64,000 nt of DNA from Mycolicibacterium vulneris (GCF_002104765.1 NZ_NCXM01000001.1:310001-374000); one strand, 5' to 3'; shown: positions 9,511-20,503, numbered from the stretch's first letter. Notes: generated by a model from the sequence alone, not told the origin. Numbers and translations: made by a program.

Positions 9511-10659
9511 GTGGCCACACGCCTGCAGTACACGCCCGAGCATCACCAGTTCCGGGACCTGGTACGCGATTTCGTGCAACACACGGTGGTGCCCAATCAC
9601 GAGAATTGGGAACGGGACGGCCAGTGCGATCGCTCGCTGTTCGTCGAGGCGGGCAAACTCGGGCTGTTGGGCTTCTCGGTGCCCGAGCATCTCGGCGGCC
9701 CCGGCGTGTGCGACTTCCGCTACAACGCGATCGTGATCGACGAGCTGCAACGGGCGGGTGCGGCCGCCGAGGCCATCGCCTTCACGCTGCAAAACGACGT
9801 GGTGCTGCCCTATCTCACCGATCTGACCACGCCGGAGCAGCAACAGCGCTGGCTGGCCGGCGTGGTCACCGGCGAGACGGTGCTCGCCATCGCGATGACC
9901 GAGCCCGGCACCGGCAGCGATCTGGCCGGAATCCGCACGACGGCGGTGCCCGACGGTGACGACTACGTCGTCAACGGCGCCAAGACGTTCATCTCCAACG
10001 GACAGATCGGCGACCTCTTCGTCGTCGCGGTGCGAACCTCGCCGGACCGCCACCACGGGCTGTCGCTGCTGGTCGTCGACCCCGCCACGCCCGGCTTCTC
10101 CCGCGGCCGCAACCTGGAGAAGATCGGCCTGCACGCCCAGGACACCAGCGAGCTCACCTTCACCGATATGCGGGTGCCGAAGGCCAATCTGCTCGAGGAA
10201 GAAGGCAAGGGCTTCTACCAGCTGATGAAAAACCTGCCCCAGGAGCGGCTCGCGCTCGGGGTGGGGGCGGTGGCCGCCGCCGAAGGCATCCTGGCCGAAA
10301 CCCTCGCCTACGTGCGTGACCGCACGGCGTTCGGCTCACCGATCGCCAGCTTCCAGAACAGTCAATTCGTGCTCGCCGAGCTGGCGACCGAAATCGACAT
10401 CGCCCGTACCTATCTCGACGACTGCCTGGCCGAACACCTGGAGGGTGAGCTCACCGCCGCTCGCGCCGCCCGGCTGAAGTGGTGGACCACCGATCTGCAG
10501 GTGCGCACCGCCGACCGCTGCCTGCAGCTGCACGGCGGATACGGCTACATGCGCGAATACAGCGTGGCGCGGGCCTTCGTCGACGCCCGCATTCAGACCA
10601 TCTACGGCGGCACCAACGAGATCATGAAGACGATCATCGCCAAGGACCTGGGCATCTGA
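9511..10659 (+). CDS. Acyl-CoA dehydrogenase
   Basis: 382 residues. Canonical acyl-CoA dehydrogenase blocks: AIAMTEPGTGSDLAGI, FISNGQIGDLFVVAVRT, RTAFGSPIASFQ, LQLHGGYGYMREY and a C-terminal IQTIYGGTNEIMK that carries the catalytic Glu. This pattern is that of medium/long-chain enzymes, distinct from the glutaryl-CoA type upstream, so the two may act on successive or alternative substrates. GTG 9511 is chosen because AGGAG lies at 9501-9505; the frame extends further upstream into fadE7. Separated from fadE7 by 13 bp and from the TetR gene by 4 bp, hence one operon. Confidence 0.93.
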   Translation: MATRLQYTPEHHQFRDLVRDFVQHTVVPNHENWERDGQCDRSLFVEAGKLGLLGFSVPEHLGGPGVCDFRYNAIVIDELQRAGAAAEAIAFTLQNDVVLPYLTDLTTPEQQQRWLAGVVTGETVLAIAMTEPGTGSDLAGIRTTAVPDGDDYVVNGAKTFISNGQIGDLFVVAVRTSPDRHHGLSLLVVDPATPGFSRGRNLEKIGLHAQDTSELTFTDMRVPKANLLEEEGKGFYQLMKNLPQERLALGVGAVAAAEGILAETLAYVRDRTAFGSPIASFQNSQFVLAELATEIDIARTYLDDCLAEHLEGELTAARAARLKWWTTDLQVRTADRCLQLHGGYGYMREYSVARAFVDARIQTIYGGTNEIMKTIIAKDLGI

Positions 10660-10663
10660 GGGT

Positions 10664-11329
10664 GTGATGGTCACCGATTACAGCGAGCTGCCCGTCGAGG
10701 AGGCGGTGCGCGCGGCCCGGGCCGGCTCGCGGCGCCGTCAGGTGCTCGACGCCGCGGTCAAGGTGATGGGCCGCAACGGCTTTCACCAGATGTCCATGCA
10801 GGATCTCGCCACCGAGGCCAAGGTCAGCGTCGGCCTGATCTACAAGTACTTCGGCCGCAAGGAGGACCTACTGCTCGCAACGATCGTGCGAATCCTGGAC
10901 GTGTTCCGCGATCAGCTGGCACCGGTGATCTCGGCCGCCGGCGACGACGTCGTCGACCAGTTGACCGCGGGCATGCGCCGTTACATCGAGATCGTCGACG
11001 AGAATCTCGACGGCGTTGTGCTGACCTACCGGGAGAGCCGCACCCTCGGGTCGCCGGGACGCACCCAGATCAAGGACCTCGAAATCGCCACCGCCGCACC
11101 GCTGCACGCGGTGATCGAGGCCGGCATCGCCCAGGGCGTCTTTCGCCGCGTCGACGTCGACCTCACCGTGTTCGACATCATGCTGCTCGCCCACGGCTGG
11201 GCGCTCAAGCACTGGCACTTCGGGCCGATCTACAGCATCGATCGGTACATCGCGCTGCAGACCCGCCACGTGCTGGCCGGGCTGATTGCCGACGAGCGCC
11301 GCGCAGAGTACGCGGACGTGCTGAAATAA
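10664..11329 (+). CDS. TetR family regulator of the acyl-CoA dehydrogenase operon
   Basis: 221 residues. The N-terminal helix-turn-helix is clear: RRRQVLDAAVKVMGRNGFHQ, then MQDLATEAKVSVGLIYKYFG, followed by the KEDLLLATI helix. The C-terminal ligand domain is variable, as usual. The helix-turn-helix resembles FadR/YsiA-type regulators of fatty acid degradation, and a FadR-like palindrome lies upstream of the operon at 8232-8249. The ligand is probably an acyl-CoA (inference). Starts GTG 10664 or ATG 10667 are both possible. Only 5 bp separate it from the next gene. Confidence 0.9.
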   Translation: MMVTDYSELPVEEAVRAARAGSRRRQVLDAAVKVMGRNGFHQMSMQDLATEAKVSVGLIYKYFGRKEDLLLATIVRILDVFRDQLAPVISAAGDDVVDQLTAGMRRYIEIVDENLDGVVLTYRESRTLGSPGRTQIKDLEIATAAPLHAVIEAGIAQGVFRRVDVDLTVFDIMLLAHGWALKHWHFGPIYSIDRYIALQTRHVLAGLIADERRAEYADVLK

Positions 11330-11334
11330 GGACC

Positions 11335-11955
11335 ATGAGAATCACCGCCCGCCCGATTCGCAGCATGGTCGCGCTGCTGGTCCTGGGTGCCGCCGCCGGG
11401 ATGCCCGCGGCGGGCGCCGATTCCACGCTGCCCGCGATGACCTCCAGCGGCGCTGGGCCGATCATCGGCGGCGGCTCGACCGACGCGCAGGGAATCTCGC
11501 AGCAGCTCTTCAGCTTTGGCAACCCCAACGCGGTCCAGGAGGTGGACGGCTCGGATGCGGTGCAATTCATCACGGCCGCGGCCGGGGCCGCCAACCAGCA
11601 GCTCGCGGGTCCCTTCTCGTTGCTGCGCCGGGCGTTGACCTGCCAGACCAACAACGCCGGATTCGGCGCCCGCGCCTATCGGCGCAACGACGGGCAGTGG
11701 GGCGGCGCGATGTTGGTCGCGGCCAAGAGCACTACCCCGAACGTCGACAGCCTGGTCGCCTGCGCCAAGACCAACTGGCGCAGGACGGCGGCCGGCGGCG
11801 AAGCCGCGATGTGCGACAACGGCTGGACCACCCCCACCTCCTACGAAAGCCGCCGTGGCGAGACCTATTACATCCTGCTCGCCGGTACCGCCGCCGACTT
11901 CTGCAGCGACCTGAACGCCAAGTACAAGGGCGACGCCAACGCATGGCCGTTCTAG
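11335..11955 (+). CDS. Secreted protein, Rv0398c-like
   Basis: 206 residues with a Sec signal peptide (MRITARPIRS then MVALLVLGAAAGMPAAGA, likely cleaved after AGADS or nearby). The mature protein has four cysteines, suggesting disulfides, and no recognised catalytic motif. It resembles the M. tuberculosis secreted protein Rv0398c, which lies in the same neighbourhood. It follows the TetR gene by 5 bp and is probably co-transcribed with the fadE pair. Function unknown. Confidence 0.85.
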   Translation: MRITARPIRSMVALLVLGAAAGMPAAGADSTLPAMTSSGAGPIIGGGSTDAQGISQQLFSFGNPNAVQEVDGSDAVQFITAAAGAANQQLAGPFSLLRRALTCQTNNAGFGARAYRRNDGQWGGAMLVAAKSTTPNVDSLVACAKTNWRRTAAGGEAAMCDNGWTTPTSYESRRGETYYILLAGTAADFCSDLNAKYKGDANAWPF

Positions 11956-12336
11956 ACCGACCTCAGGTGTCACCGAACGGCCGGTCAAACCGGTTGCCGG
12001 GTTGACGGTTTCGCCACGCCGTAGCCACGGCCGATTTAGGCGCCGATTTGAATTCATATCCGGCTGGCGCACATCGCCGCCGAACAGCGCGAAAATAGCG
12101 TCCCAATATAGCCGCGCCAACATAGCCGCGCGGGATATTTCCGATCCTGCGCGGCACTAAATGTTGCTGCAATTCCATTCGCGCCGAGTCGATCGCATGC
12201 CGTCGGCGATCTCGAAGAGTCCGTTCGACGCATCGGGCCGCGTTATTCGCGAAATCCGTTATCTACGAGTCATTGACCGCGTAAGCTCCTCCACGTCGGG
12301 CATCAGACAGTCCTCTCCCAGACGAAGGGGGTTCTT
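11956..12336. other. Gene-free interval upstream of the small exported peptide
   Basis: About 380 bp with no credible coding frame on either strand. It is less GC-rich than its surroundings. It contains short GC-rich inverted pieces near 11965-12010 but no clear terminator, and presumably holds the promoter of the small gene at 12337. I could not single out a convincing -35/-10 pair. Confidence 0.6.
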
Positions 12337-12456
12337 ATGTCACGTCGTACCAGCAAAATCGTTCTCGCCTTGGTGCTCGCTTTCGCGGCATCCATGACGT
12401 CAGCCTGCGATATTCCGCTGACTATCGACTGCGGGCCGGCGTTGACCTGCACCTAG
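12337..12456 (+). CDS. Small exported Cys-containing peptide (39 aa)
   Basis: Encodes a 39-residue peptide: MSRRTSKIVLALVLAFAAS followed by MTSACDIPLTIDCGPALTCT. The first 23 residues form a signal peptide (Arg/Lys n-region, hydrophobic core, SA-C junction that is a weak lipobox). The mature part is only about 16 residues with three cysteines. A strong Shine-Dalgarno (GAAGGGGG, 12324-12331) is 5-6 nt from the ATG, which argues it is real. M. tuberculosis has a short exported ORF (Rv0397A) in the same neighbourhood that may be the counterpart; I recall it by position only. Function unknown. Confidence 0.7.
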   Translation: MSRRTSKIVLALVLAFAASMTSACDIPLTIDCGPALTCT

Positions 12457-12541
12457 CCGTGCGGTAACCGAGCGAGCCGCAAGCACAATTCGCGGCTTTT
12501 TGCTCGACATAAACCTTCGCATAGCGAAGATCAACAGGTGA

Positions 12542-12590
12542 CCGGCCGGAGCCGTGACACGGGTCGTTGACCCGCCACGACTCCGGCCGG
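12542..12590. terminator. Strong hairpin after the small exported peptide
   Basis: Arms of 15 bp with one mismatch (12542-12556 against 12576-12590) enclose an inner GGGTC-GTT-GACCC stem. There is no U-tract, as is common for mycobacterial terminators. It lies 86 nt after the peptide stop and 236 nt before ndhA, so it may end the peptide transcript or be part of a structured leader. The rest of 12457-12825 shows no gene. Confidence 0.5.
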
Positions 12591-12825
12591 GATCCCGTAC
12601 CGCACAAGTCATTTCGGGTTGCCTCGGCCCGCGCCCGCGGATTCGCGTCGAGACCCAATTGCTGCCAACCGTTTTCGTCCCCTGGCCCCTTGGTCACCCG
12701 TGGTGGCCGGGTCTGGCGCTGCGCTGTCAAGGGGGATGCCTCGCCTTTCTCCCGGGTGGCGTCGTACGGTGGAGATGCGCTGGGAAGATCGACACCCAGG
12801 CCCACGCGTGGAGAAGGGGACAGGC

Positions 12826-14201
<1,376 letters not shown>

Positions 14202-14205
<4 letters not shown>

Positions 14206-15428
14206 TTCAAGGCACGGTCGATGTCGGCGATCAGGTCGTCGGTGCCCTCCAGCCCGACGGAGATGCGGACCACGCCGTCGCCGAGCCCGATCGCCGCGCG
14301 ACCCTCCGGACCCATCGCCCGGTGCGTGGTGGTCGCGGGATGCGTGACAAGGGATTTGGCGTCGCCGAGATTGTTCGAGATGTCGATCAGCTGCAACTTG
14401 TCCAGCACCTCGAAGGCACGCCCCTTGGCCGCGCTGTCCGGGCAGTCGAGCGCGAAGGTGATCACCGTTCCCCCACCGGACATCTGGCGCTTGGCCAGGT
14501 CGTATTGCGGGTGCGAGGACAGGTACGGGTAGCGGACCCAGCTCACCGCAGGATGGCCCTCCAGGAATTCGGCGATCCGGAAGGCCGAGGAATTGCTGTG
14601 CTCCACCCGAACCGCCAGCGTCTCCAGCCCCTTCACCAGCACCCAGGCATTGAACGCACTCATCGCCGGGCCGGTGTGCCGCATCAGCTTCTGCACGGGG
14701 CCGTCGATGTACTCCTTGTCGCCCAGAATCGCCCCGCCGAGCACCCGGCCCTGACCGTCGATGTGCTTGGTGCCGGAGTACACCACCACGTCGACCCCGA
14801 GCGGCATGCCCTGCTGCAGCAGCGGCGTGGCAAAAACGTTGTCCAACACCACTTTTGCGCCCGCGGCGTGGGCAAGCTCGCACACCGCGGCGATGTCCAC
14901 CAGCGACTGCATCGGATTCGACGGCGTCTCGAAGAACACCGCCGTTGTCGGCACCGACAACGCCTGCTCCCACTGGGCCAGGTCGTCGCCATCGACGAAG
15001 ACGGTTTCGACACCCCAGCGCGGCAGGATCTCGCTGCACACCACGAAGCACGAGCCGAAGAGGCTGCGCGAGGCGACCAGCCGGTCCCCCGCGCCCAGCA
15101 ACGCACCCAACGAGGTGAACACCGCCGCCATGCCGCTCGCGGTGGCGAAGGCCGCCGGCGCCCCTTCGAGCAGGCGCAGCCGCTCCTCGAACATCGTCAC
15201 GGTCGGGTTGCCGTAGCGCGAGTAGACGAAGTGGTCCACGTCGCCGGTGAACGACTGCTCGGCGATGGCCGCCGACTCGTAGACGAAGCCCGACGTGAGA
15301 TACATCGCCTCGGCGGTCTCGTCGAATCCCGAACGCAACAGCCCGCCGCGCACTCCGAGGGTCGCCTGGCTGACTCCCTCGGGCAGCGCCGCGGGCGTGC
15401 GAACGGAGTCGCCGTCGGCTGGGGTCAT
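14202..15428 (-). CDS. metZ: O-succinylhomoserine sulfhydrylase
   Basis: PLP enzyme of the Cys/Met metabolism family that makes homocysteine from O-succinylhomoserine and sulfide, in methionine synthesis. 408 residues, full length. The PLP lysine lies in YSGTKHIDGQGRVLGG. Other family blocks are SRYGNPTVTMFEERL and ETPSNPMQSLVDI. The ATG start lies 6 bp after the rhodanese gene stop, so the two are co-transcribed and the rhodanese may supply or handle sulfur. The stop codon shares the CTAG tetranucleotide with convergent ndhA. Confidence 0.95.
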
Positions 15429-15434
15429 CGCCGT

Positions 15435-15875
15435 TCAGCCCTGTTTCCAGGGCAATCCAATGGCGCGCCAGCCCGTCTCACCCCGATGGCCGTTGGCGTC
15501 GAGCTGGCCCTCGAAGCCGTCCAGGATGTTGTAGGCCGGCGTGATGCCGAGCTCGGTCGCGACCTCGGCGGCGCCGATGGAACGGTTGCCGGAGCGACAC
15601 AAGAACAGCACCGGCCGCTGCGCGTCGGCCTCGGCCGGCGCCACCTGCTCGCGCAGCTGGTCGCCGAAGTTCGCGTTGTGCCGTCCGTCGGACGAATTCC
15701 ACTCCAGGAACAACACCTCGCGGCCGAGGCTGGACAGATCCGGCACACCGACGAATCGCCATTCGGCGTCGGTCCGCACGTCGACCAGCACGGCGTTGGG
15801 GTTGTCGCTGAGCAGCTTCCATGCCTCCAGCGGCGAGATGTCCCCGGCGTAGGAGTGTGCGCGCTCTGTGCTCAT
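15435..15875 (-). CDS. Single-domain rhodanese-like sulfurtransferase
   Basis: 146 residues, one rhodanese domain. The active loop CRSGNRS holds the catalytic Cys and the N-terminal VLVDVRTDAEW strand is typical. The domain accepts sulfane sulfur as a persulfide. It lies directly upstream of metZ on the same mRNA, which suggests a role in sulfur supply for homocysteine synthesis. The frame extends to 15890, but ATG 15875 is preferred since it gives the family-like N-terminus MSTERAHSYAG. Counterpart of Rv0390, also next to metZ. Confidence 0.9.
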   Translation of the reverse strand: MSTERAHSYAGDISPLEAWKLLSDNPNAVLVDVRTDAEWRFVGVPDLSSLGREVLFLEWNSSDGRHNANFGDQLREQVAPAEADAQRPVLFLCRSGNRSIGAAEVATELGITPAYNILDGFEGQLDANGHRGETGWRAIGLPWKQG

Positions 15876-16041
15876 GCTCGTTTCCCTCATTGTTCGTTGT
15901 CAGCAACCCTATCCGCGCCGGGGCGGTCAAGACCCGGCCGGATTCCCCCCGTACCCGCAGCGATACCTGATCTGCGATGGTATCGAGGCCGTCGTCGCAA
16001 CCGTCTCGGGGCGGTGGGTTCGCGCGAAATACGGCGTGGAC

Positions 16042-17298
16042 TCAGCCGTGCGACCCGGGCGCGGCCAGCCGGCCGGCGACCTGGCCGGCGCGCTCGCGGG
16101 CGGCCGTCACCTCCGGCGCGGTCGCCAGTGCCCGGTAGCCGCGGCCGAGCACCCGCAGGTCGCTTTCCGGCACGCTCAGCGCGCCGGTCAGCGCGGCCGG
16201 ATCGTGGGATCCGACCGGGTCGATCGCGCGGGCGGCGGCCGGCGAAACCATCATGGTGTCCACCGGCAGACCCAAGATCGTCCTGGCCTGCAATTCGAAC
16301 GCCGAGAGCCGCTGGCTGCGCAGCGTCACCCAGGCGCTGTCGGTCGGGCGTGACGTGACGTCGGCGAAGTACACCTCGTCGCCGTTGACCATCAATTCGA
16401 CCGCGAAGACGCCGCGCCCGCCCAGCGCCTTGACGATCCGCGCGGCGATCGACTTCGCGGCGTCCGTGGCCGCCTCGCTCATCTTCTGGGGTTGCCAGGA
16501 TTCCAGCACTTGCCCGTCGGAGCCGCGATGACCGATGGGCGAACAGAATTCGATCGCCGGCCCGGCCGGGCCTTCGCTGCGCACCGCCAGCAGCGTCACG
16601 TAGAACTCGACCTCGACCACGGTTTCGGCCAGCACCCGTGGCTGTCCGGGGCCCGCGTGGGTGCCGATCGCGCGTTGCCACGCCGGCCCGAGGTCTTCTC
16701 GCCGCGCGACCACCGACTGCCCCGGCCCGGTCGGCCCGGCCGCCGGCTTCACCAGCAACGGATATCCGGCGTGCGCGCCCACCGCCTCGAGTTCGCCCGG
16801 CGACCCGGCGAACCAGAACGGCGCGGTGGGTAGCCCCAACTCGTCGGCGGCCAGCCGGCGCAGGCCCTCTCGGTCGGCGCTGAGCCGCACAGCGCGGGCA
16901 CTGGGCACCAGCTCGGTGTGGTTGGCGCCGGATCCGGTGGCCAGGGCGTCGAGGGCCCCGGCCGCGACGCCGTCGGTCGCGGTCACCACGAAGTCGGGTT
17001 GCAGCCGCTGCAGCGCCGCGGACAGCTCGGCGGCGTCGGTCAGCGAGAGCACCAGGGCCTGATCGGCCACCCCGTGCGCGGGTGCGTGCGGGTGCCCGTC
17101 GACGGCGATCACCCGGGCCCCGAGGCGCCCCAGGTCGATCGCCAGCTCCCGGCTGATCTCGCCGGAACCCAGCAGCACCACCGTCGGCCTGCCGTCAGAG
17201 GGGGCGTCCGGCTGGGCTTCGGCGCGCGCGGCAGGCTGCTGGGGCACGACGAGCGCCGTCGTTTCGTCGTCCCGTCCGTCGGTCACGCCGTCAGTCAC
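16042..17298 (-). CDS. purT: Formate-dependent GAR transformylase
   Basis: ATP-grasp enzyme that formylates glycinamide ribonucleotide using formate and ATP, third step of purine synthesis, as an alternative to folate-dependent PurN. 418 residues. Blocks: VVLLGSGEISRELAIDLGRL at the N-terminus, the ATP-grasp core with GYPLLVKPAAGPTGPGQSVV, then EFCSPIGHRGSDG and VFAVELMVNGDEVYFADV. The first 35 residues are an acidic, low-complexity extension beyond the usual family start, so the GTG 17298 start is tentative. Counterpart of Rv0389. A 151-bp gap precedes the rhodanese gene with no clear terminator. Confidence 0.93.
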   Translation of the reverse strand: MTDGVTDGRDDETTALVVPQQPAARAEAQPDAPSDGRPTVVLLGSGEISRELAIDLGRLGARVIAVDGHPHAPAHGVADQALVLSLTDAAELSAALQRLQPDFVVTATDGVAAGALDALATGSGANHTELVPSARAVRLSADREGLRRLAADELGLPTAPFWFAGSPGELEAVGAHAGYPLLVKPAAGPTGPGQSVVARREDLGPAWQRAIGTHAGPGQPRVLAETVVEVEFYVTLLAVRSEGPAGPAIEFCSPIGHRGSDGQVLESWQPQKMSEAATDAAKSIAARIVKALGGRGVFAVELMVNGDEVYFADVTSRPTDSAWVTLRSQRLSAFELQARTILGLPVDTMMVSPAAARAIDPVGSHDPAALTGALSVPESDLRVLGRGYRALATAPEVTAARERAGQVAGRLAAPGSHG

Positions 17299-17336
17299 GG
17301 CTCAAGGATAGGTCGGTTCGTCATGTGCCCGGCCAG

Positions 17337-17450
17337 CCCGCTGACGATGCGGCCCGCGCAGCGGGATGCTGAGGAAGCGGGCCATCCGGCTCGCCCGCTG
17401 ACGACGAGGCCCGCGCAGCGGGATGCTGAGGAAGCGGGCCATCCGGCTCA
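17337..17450. repeat. 57-bp tandem duplication
   Basis: Two head-to-tail copies, 17337-17393 and 17394-17450, identical at 54 of 57 positions by my alignment. Each contains GGCCCGC and GCGGGCC arms able to form a hairpin. The right-hand copy ends exactly on the stop codon of the thioesterase gene (TCA at 17448-17450 on the + strand). Placed between purT and that gene. It may be a dispersed mycobacterial repeat or a duplicated terminator. Confidence 0.85.
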
Positions 17451-18095
17451 GGGCTGGCCCGGGAGTAACTGCACCATCAGGCCGTTGGCCTCCGCCAGCA
17501 GTGCGCCGTCGGCGTCGACCAGTTCCGCGGACACGAACGCTTTGCGCCCCTCGGTGCTGGTGACCCGTCCGCGCACCACCAACGGCGCATCGATCGGGGT
17601 GATCTTGCGGTAGTCGACGTGCAGGAACGCCGTGCGGCTGATCGGCCGGTTGGAAGCGTGCGACACCATCCCGAACATGTGGTCGAACAACAGCGGCAGC
17701 ACGCCGCCGTGCACCGCGTAGTTGCCGCCGACGTGAAACCGGGTGAAATGGCCCTGCATCTCGCAGCCGTCGGGCTCGTAGCGCGTCAACGTCCACGGCG
17801 GCAACAGCAGACTGCCCATGCCGGGCAGGCCCGGCGTCCGCCCAGCCGGCGCCCGGCCCTCCACGGCGGCCTGAAACGGGCCCAGCAGCTCCGTCAGCGC
17901 CGCGACGCGGTCGGCCGCGTCGTCCCAGACTGCGTCGTTGGGATCGGCCGACACGGCGAGGTCCTGCAGCCGGCGCATGGCTGCCACGAACCGGCCGAAG
18001 CCGGGCCCGGGGTTGGCCACCCCGTATTCGGGAAAGCCGCCGTGATGTTCGTATTCGGGGTCGAGGTCTTTGGGATCCTGGGCGGCATCCGTCAC
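17448..18095 (-). CDS. Hotdog-fold (PaaI-type) acyl-CoA thioesterase
   Basis: 215 residues. The C-terminal 130 residues show the hotdog thioesterase pattern: [20 protein letters not shown], which includes the HGG motif and the catalytic Asp region, followed by [20 protein letters not shown]. The N-terminal part is acidic and helical. Acyl-CoA hydrolysis is the expected activity; the substrate is unknown. The start is the GTG at 18095, which overlaps the purA stop as GTGA, so the two are translationally coupled. A longer frame runs upstream inside purA and is not used. Counterpart of Rv0356c. Confidence 0.88.
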   Translation of the reverse strand: MTDAAQDPKDLDPEYEHHGGFPEYGVANPGPGFGRFVAAMRRLQDLAVSADPNDAVWDDAADRVAALTELLGPFQAAVEGRAPAGRTPGLPGMGSLLLPPWTLTRYEPDGCEMQGHFTRFHVGGNYAVHGGVLPLLFDHMFGMVSHASNRPISRTAFLHVDYRKITPIDAPLVVRGRVTSTEGRKAFVSAELVDADGALLAEANGLMVQLLPGQP

Positions 18096-19390
18096 GGACG
18101 GGCCGCCAGGACGTCGCGGCGCACGATGGTCTGTTCGCGCCCCGGCCCCACGCCGATGCACGAAATGTGAGCTCCGGCAAGCTCTTCCAGCCGCATCACG
18201 TAGTCGCGCGCCTTGGCGGGTAGGTCGTCGAACTCCCGGGCGTGCGAGATGTCCTCCCACCAGCCGGGCAGTTCCTCGTAGATCGGTTCGGCGCGCGCCA
18301 GATCGCTTTGGGTCATCGGCATCTCGTGGATGCGGGCGCCGTCGATCTGGTAGCCCACGCACACCGGAACCGTCTCCAGGCTGGACAGCACGTCGAGCTT
18401 GGTCAGGAAGAAGTCGGTGATGCCGTTGACCCGGGTCGCGTAGCGGGCGATGACGGCGTCGAACCAACCGCAGCGCCGGCGCCGGCCGGTGGTGACGCCG
18501 AATTCGCCGCCTGTCTTGGACAGGTATTCGCCGTTCTCGTCGAACAGCTCGGTGGGGAACGGCCCCGAGCCCACCCGGGTGGTGTAGGCCTTGAGGATTC
18601 CCAGCACCGCGGTGATCCGGGTGGGGCCGATACCCGAACCGACGGCCGCGCCGCCCGCCGTCGGATTCGACGACGTCACATAGGGATACGTGCCGTGGTC
18701 GACGTCAAGCAGGGTGCCCTGCGAGCCTTCCAACAGCACAGCCTCGCCGGCCTCGAGCGCTTGGTTGAGCAGCAGCCGGGTGTCGGCGATGCGGTGCCTG
18801 AAGCCCTCGGCCTGCTCCAGCAGGGCCTCGACCACCTGGTGGGGATCCAGCGCCTTGCGGTTGTAGATCTTGACCAGGATCTGGTTCTTCAGCTCCAGCG
18901 CGGCTTCGACCTTGTGCGTCAACACTTCCCGATCCAGCACGTCGGCGACGCGGATGCCGATGCGCGCGATCTTGTCTTGGTAGCACGGGCCGATGCCGCG
19001 GCCGGTGGTGCCGATCTTCTTGTTCCCCATGTAGCGCTCGGTGACCTTGTCGATAGCCACGTGGTAGGGCAACAGCAGGTGCGCGTCGGCGGAGATGAGC
19101 AGCTTGGAGGTGTCGACGCCGCGGTCTTCGAGGCCCTTGAGCTCGTCCAGCAGCACGCCGGGGTCCACCACCACACCGTTGCCGACGACGTTGGTGACAC
19201 CGGGCGTGAGCACCCCCGACGGGATCAGGTGCAGCGCGAAGTTCTCCCCGGTCGGCAAGACGACGGTGTGCCCGGCGTTGTTGCCGCCCTGGTATCGCAC
19301 CACCCACTGAACGCGCCCACCGAGCAAATCGGTGGCCTTACCTTTGCCCTCGTCGCCCCATTGGGCGCCGATGAGGACGATTGCCGGCAT
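18092..19390 (-). CDS. purA: Adenylosuccinate synthetase
   Basis: GTP-dependent ligase that joins IMP and aspartate, first committed step to AMP. 432 residues, the same length as the M. tuberculosis enzyme (Rv0357c). The signature [18 protein letters not shown] at the N-terminus holds the GTP loop and catalytic Asp; the catalytic His is in [10 protein letters not shown], and the [13 protein letters not shown] block is also present. ATG 19390 is chosen over a GTG 12 bp upstream because it gives the family N-terminus MPAIVLIG. Coupled to the downstream thioesterase gene. Confidence 0.97.
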   Translation of the reverse strand: MPAIVLIGAQWGDEGKGKATDLLGGRVQWVVRYQGGNNAGHTVVLPTGENFALHLIPSGVLTPGVTNVVGNGVVVDPGVLLDELKGLEDRGVDTSKLLISADAHLLLPYHVAIDKVTERYMGNKKIGTTGRGIGPCYQDKIARIGIRVADVLDREVLTHKVEAALELKNQILVKIYNRKALDPHQVVEALLEQAEGFRHRIADTRLLLNQALEAGEAVLLEGSQGTLLDVDHGTYPYVTSSNPTAGGAAVGSGIGPTRITAVLGILKAYTTRVGSGPFPTELFDENGEYLSKTGGEFGVTTGRRRRCGWFDAVIARYATRVNGITDFFLTKLDVLSSLETVPVCVGYQIDGARIHEMPMTQSDLARAEPIYEELPGWWEDISHAREFDDLPAKARDYVMRLEELAGAHISCIGVGPGREQTIVRRDVLAARP

Positions 19391-19567
19391 GACACGCTCC
19401 AACCTGATCTCGCCTGCGTATTGTGGTCCAGCCGGTGACCTACCCTAGCCTGGCGGCCGTGCGGGCCGCCGATGGCCAGCTGAGGATCCGGGCAAATCAG
19501 CTTAAGCCAGGACGTGGCGAGACCGGGGTGACACAGCCGGTAAAGGCTGACGCCGGGTGCGGCGACC

Positions 19568-20503
19568 TCACCCGTACGGTGTCGCGACCGGAGCGCTGGC
19601 CGGTGTCGGCGGCTTGGCCGCGCATACGCCGGTCCTGGTGGACGCGTCCAACATGAGGCACAGGCCGTTGGCGCCACGACCGTTCTTCGGGCCCGACCAG
19701 CTTGGATGCACCGGTTTCCCGTTCCAGCTGATCAGCGTCCAGCCATCGTGGGGGCTGCCCTGGATCACGACGATGCCCGTATTGGGCAGCGGGTCGAAGA
19801 GCAGGAGCAACGGATCGGGGTTTTTGACGCTCATCATCGTCCCGACACCGATGGCGAATTCGCTGGAGAACGCCACCTCGGTGATCCTGCCGTTCGCGGC
19901 GCGGACCGGGTTGGCAAGGGCACCGGAATACATCGTCTGGAGCACGTCATTGAAGCGGCCGACATTGGTCGCGGCATTGCCGTACACGGTTTGGAGCGCG
20001 CCGTCGAAACGCCTGCGGAACTCGAATCCGTTGGAATCGGTGGAGCCGGGAGCCAGCATCGGCACGATGCGTAGCCCGAGCATCCACGCGACCGGGGCCA
20101 GCAGGTAAGCGAGCCCGCCGAGGCTGACCTGCGGCTGGCCATTGAAAGCACCGGCGTCGATCTCGTTGAGCCCCGGCAACGCCTGCACGTTCATGCCCAA
20201 CGCGGAGGCCAACGGGGCCGCGGTCTGCTGCGTCCTGATCAGCTGCGACGCGAAGATCGCGGCGACCGGGCCCTTCGCCGCGAGAACGCCGGCGACGGTC
20301 TGCGCCTGTTGCTGACCGAGCGCGGTGAGTGAGGCGCCGGGCGGCGCCGTGTCGATCAGGCTCGCCGCATTGGCTGTCGACTGCCCGTGTCGCACCAGGT
20401 CGATCACGATCGATTCGTCCGCCGAGGCTGTCGCAGATGCACTGCACAACAGGACAATCGAAAGCAGCACGGCGCCAACGGGGCACAGCGGCTTCGTCAG
20501 CAA
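19568..20503 (-). CDS. Secreted histidine-phosphatase (phosphoglycerate mutase-like) protein
   Basis: Histidine acid phosphatase superfamily. DLVRHGQSTANA carries the catalytic His of the RHG motif, followed by LTALGQQQAQTVA and SQLIRTQQTAAPL, the usual second block; a late SPHDGW may supply the second His. A Sec signal peptide (LLTKPLCPVGAVLLSIVL to SASATASA) places it outside the membrane. The frame runs open to an ATG at 20740, but the extra 79 codons are AT-rich, atypical, and precede the signal peptide, so I prefer the TTG at 20503. The start remains uncertain. Substrate unknown. Confidence 0.8.
   Translation of the reverse strand: MLTKPLCPVGAVLLSIVLLCSASATASADESIVIDLVRHGQSTANAASLIDTAPPGASLTALGQQQAQTVAGVLAAKGPVAAIFASQLIRTQQTAAPLASALGMNVQALPGLNEIDAGAFNGQPQVSLGGLAYLLAPVAWMLGLRIVPMLAPGSTDSNGFEFRRRFDGALQTVYGNAATNVGRFNDVLQTMYSGALANPVRAANGRITEVAFSSEFAIGVGTMMSVKNPDPLLLLFDPLPNTGIVVIQGSPHDGWTLISWNGKPVHPSWSGPKNGRGANGLCLMLDASTRTGVCAAKPPTPASAPVATPYG

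Noticed and set aside
17302..18180. Open frame reading through the tandem repeat ([13 protein letters not shown] twice)
   Set aside because: It overlaps the well-supported thioesterase gene in another frame; the repeat peptide is a by-product of the DNA duplication.
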